From: Amoeboaphelidium protococcarum
Taxonomy: Eukaryota > Aphelidiomycota > Aphelidea
NCBI GenBank assembly: GCA_023515745.1
Contig: JALECJ010000257.1
Span: forward strand, 3,102,687 to 3,166,686
Direction: 5' to 3'
DNA length: 64,000 nt
The notes below the pieces were generated by a model. It saw only the letters and a list, made by a program, of their open reading frames with translations, was not told the origin of the DNA and made no database searches. Below are positions 61,590 through 64,000 of this stretch, piece by piece (positions within the stretch are counted from its first letter, which is position 1; the number at the start of each line of letters is the position of its first letter). The position numbers and the translations under genes were made by a program.

Positions 61590-62555
61590 ATGAGTAATCG
61601 TAAACAAGTATCTAACTCGACATCTAGAAGACATCACAATGCTTTAGCATAATAGCAAACGTCTTTTACGAATGCCAATTAATATTATAGAGATTTCAAG
61701 CTGGATCGAATGATTTACTATGGCCAACATGGAAACAGAGATGATTAGAATAGAGACCTCATAAATGATTATGATCTGATACGCGACAAGATCAAATTTG
61801 TGGAAGATGATCATGATGATGATTATCCTAATGGTCCATCTACCAGGGGGAATATCTAATCTTCTAAATCGTAGCTTTAATCTGAAGATTATGAAAAGAA
61901 TGCTTTGAAAAAGTATAATGATATGCTGTACAAAGAGTACTGTCTCACTGATGTTTAGCTATTTATACAAAATGGTGGACAAAAGTAGATACCTCTGCGA
62001 TGGCGTGTTAAAGATGAAGTTAAATCTGGTAAAGGTGAGCGAATTTGTGGGAATATATCTTGTGACTCTACTACTGGTTTATCCACTTATGAAGTCCCCT
62101 TCTAATACAGAGATAAGACATCTTCTACCCTTTCTACTACTTAAGATCCGTCATCAGTCTCCAGTTTAAATGCCTAAAATTCTGATATGAAGTTGGTTCT
62201 GGTTAAGTTACGCGTCTGTTCATCATGCGCATCTGTTCTATTCAAGAAGTCTCATAAAAAGACTAACAAAGACAATTCAGTTGATGTCTCTACCGTTGTT
62301 GATCTATGTACAAAAGTATAGACTGCTCATGATAATAAAACTCAGAGGGAAGCTTAAAAGGCGCGTGATAGAAGCTCTAATCTATATTAACATGATCAGC
62401 AGACAGAATAGAATACTGTAAGTGATGATAGTAAAGTAGCTGAACATATCATTGAATAGAATGTTGTCAATCGTAAACGACCGGCAAGTTCTACTGTTAG
62501 ATAGAAGCAATATGACGATTTTCTAGCTAGAAAGTTGAAGAAAGTATAATAATGA
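61590..62555 (+). CDS. FRA10AC1: FRA10AC1 homologue (spliceosome-associated)
   Basis: A single exon, 321 aa (human 315). The conserved core at about residues 105-160 reads EKNALKKYNDMLYKEYCLTD, then IPLRWRVKDEVKSGKGERIC and GNISCDSTTGLSTYEV, and ends with VLVKLRVCSSCASVLFKK near residue 210. The GN..C and C..C cysteines make a likely zinc site. FRA10AC1 is a C-complex spliceosomal protein in animals. The N-terminus has FYY-like YYRDFKLDRMIYYG and an acidic DDDDHDDD-type patch. The tail is basic. The stop is 56 bp from the end of the convergent splicing factor. Confidence 0.9.
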
Positions 62556-62611
62556 TTAATGAAGTACAATAAAAATGTTTATATGACAACAGTAGATAGT
62601 CAAGTAATCTC

Positions 62612-64000
62612 TCAATTTCCATGCTCTCTAGCCACCACTAATCTCTTCATAATCTCCTGGCGACTTAATACTTGATCCTCTTCATCTTCAATATCAGATT
62701 CATGCTATCCAAGTCCATCTTTATCAGCAGAAATACTGACGAATCTACGCTTGTTACTATCACCTGCATTAACACTACTGCCTTTACGCTTTGAAGATGC
62801 ATAAACTCTATTCTACCAGGCGACTTTCAACTTTTATCCAGCCAGTTCGAATCCATTGAGGCCTTCCATAGCCATTTTGGCATCATCTCCCTTCTGAAAT
62901 GTAACAATAAACACACGGGCTGAAAAATTTCCTCCACTGGCCACACCACCAGCAGCAGTCTTCAGTTCTTATAATTGAATCTTCTCAACAGGGCCAAACT
63001 CACCAAAGATGGCCTCAACATCCTGTTCTGACAGAGCTTCATGCAAATATTCAACTTTGAGAGATTTTTACTCATCTTTACCATTGGAATCACGCTATGC
63101 ACTATCAACAGCACCTGCGGTCAGCGATAGATCATCAACAGATTTAATATCAGCATTCAAAGAGAGACCAGGGAGAATTTGTGCATCTGGATTCTCACAA
63201 ATCTACTTCATCAGCAGAGATCTCTCATTGTCAGTGCGACGAATAATGCATCGATTTCCCATAATCTCACGGCCAGCCAAATCGACAGCTTTCCCCACAG
63301 AATCAACAGACTGAAATTCAACATACCCAATGCCTTTAGATGCACCAGTACGTGAATCTCGTACAATCTACGCATCTACAATGTGACCAATATGATGCTT
63401 GGCAAAGAAGTCGATCAAATCCTCTGCGCCGACTCTCTTGTTCAAATTATGAATGCCGACTGTGCGAGTGAGCTTCTCCAATTCCTATTACAACGACTTT
63501 GGCTTAGATCTCTCGGAAGACTTGTGTCTATTACTGCTATTATCGCGTCTATCACCATGCGCGGAGGAGGCTCCATATTCACCACCACGCCCAGAATCAA
63601 CTGGAGGTCTCGGGTAAGGATCACAACGCGCCTTGTCACCATAATCTCTGCTATTATGGCGAGACGCGGATCGGCTCTAGCTTCTACTATTCTATCTCTC
63701 ATCGCCGTACCTACCACCATATGGTTACTCATAGTAGTGCTATTAGTAGTATGATGATGCATAATCTTACTGAGGGTATCCGTGACGGCGATGATAATCA
63801 CGTCGTTAATAATAGTCTTGACCATAAGAAGATGGGTGACCATAAGCTGGCTAACGGTACTGATTATAATAGTCGTAGTCATACCTAGCACCATACTGAG
63901 AATGACAACCGTCGCGCATCATCTAACCATAGTCAGCTCTATCATCCAGAGGACGAGACTTCTCTCTGCCTTCTAAAGACACATTCTTCGATGCCGCTCT
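62612..64000 (-). CDS. RBM39: RBM39/Rsd1-like RNA-binding splicing factor (5' end off the window)
   Basis: 463 codons are visible without the start. The N-terminal part is Tyr/Arg/Gln/Ser-rich (RS-like, with DYYQRRDYHRRHGYPQQ). Then RRM1 begins at LTRTVGIHNLNKRVGAEDLID, with KGIGYVEFQSVDSV as RNP1. RRM2 is LHEALSEQDVEAIFGEFGPV with ARVFIVTFQKGDDAKMAMEG and ends ELAGQKLKVAWQNR. The tail is acidic and basic alternately. The order (RS region, two RRMs, lack of a third canonical RRM in view) fits RBM39/CAPER and fission yeast Rsd1. It presumably acts in early spliceosome assembly. Confidence 0.85.

Noticed and set aside
63442-63894. 150-codon minus-strand frame
   Set aside because: It is out of frame with the RS/RRM protein, whose RRM motifs fix the true frame.

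Overview
The window comes from a compact eukaryotic nuclear genome in which TAA and TAG are read as glutamine and only TGA stops translation. Read with the standard code, almost every gene looks broken. With TAA/TAG = Gln, about 35 full-length proteins appear, many of which can be matched residue by residue to conserved families and all of which end in TGA. The reassigned codons fall at sites that are Gln across eukaryotes: the catalytic Gln of the ARF and ARL2 G3 boxes, position 50 of the homeodomain, and the NKQD box of ARF. Introns are short (51-79 nt where secure, with one of 140 nt), start with GT and usually end in TGTAG. Gene content is opisthokont/fungal in character: Rrn7, Nca2, Acl4, Poc4-like, Cue1-like, Ufo1-like, Adp1-like ABCG, Vcx1, a Yap1-like bZIP and a Rua1_C domain. 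Together with the UAR=Gln code this suggests a holomycotan such as the aphelid Amoeboaphelidium. The organism assignment is inference; the code is visible in the sequence.

Layout. 0-9 kb: partial gene, NSE4, SKP1, MRI1, two tandem membrane paralogs, and phosphatidylinositol 4-kinase PIK1. 9-16.7 kb: a GH15 glucoamylase/trehalase-like enzyme, ARF1, ARL2, TMA16, BUB3 and PP2A methylesterase. 17-26 kb: CK2 beta, a homeodomain factor, TTC27/EMW1, an RPEL-repeat protein and RRN7. 26-32.7 kb: inositol hexakisphosphate kinase, NCA2, a PSMG4/Poc4-like chaperone and a Cue1-like protein. 32.7-39 kb: an F-box gene, unrecognised genes, then a gene-poor patch with a duplicated coiled-coil segment, frameshifted gene remains and a decayed Pif1/Helitron-type helicase. 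39-48.9 kb: an Adp1-like EGF-ABCG transporter, an orphan GBF1/Gea C-terminal domain, a GPI-type secreted protein, a type II glycosyltransferase, two secreted paralogs and a vacuolar Ca2+/H+ exchanger. 49-64 kb: Yap1-like bZIP, Ufo1-like F-box/WD40/UIM protein, PRPF4, TOM7, a PHD-ePHD-PHD-Rua1_C protein, ACL4, THG1-like, FRA10AC1 and a partial RBM39/Rsd1-like splicing factor.

Functional links. Ubiquitin/SCF components recur (SKP1, an F-box protein, Ufo1-like, Cue1-like). ARF1 sits near PIK1, a classical ARF effector, and an orphan ARF-GEF C-terminal module lies in the same window. There is also a surface/secretory cluster at 39-47 kb. Genes are packed tightly, with stop codons of convergent genes as little as 10 bp apart and start codons of divergent genes 40-160 bp apart.

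Caution: with one stop codon, long open frames arise by chance on both strands, so a gene call here rests on family similarity, splice signals and start/stop agreement rather than on ORF length. No tRNA, rRNA or CRISPR array was recognised.
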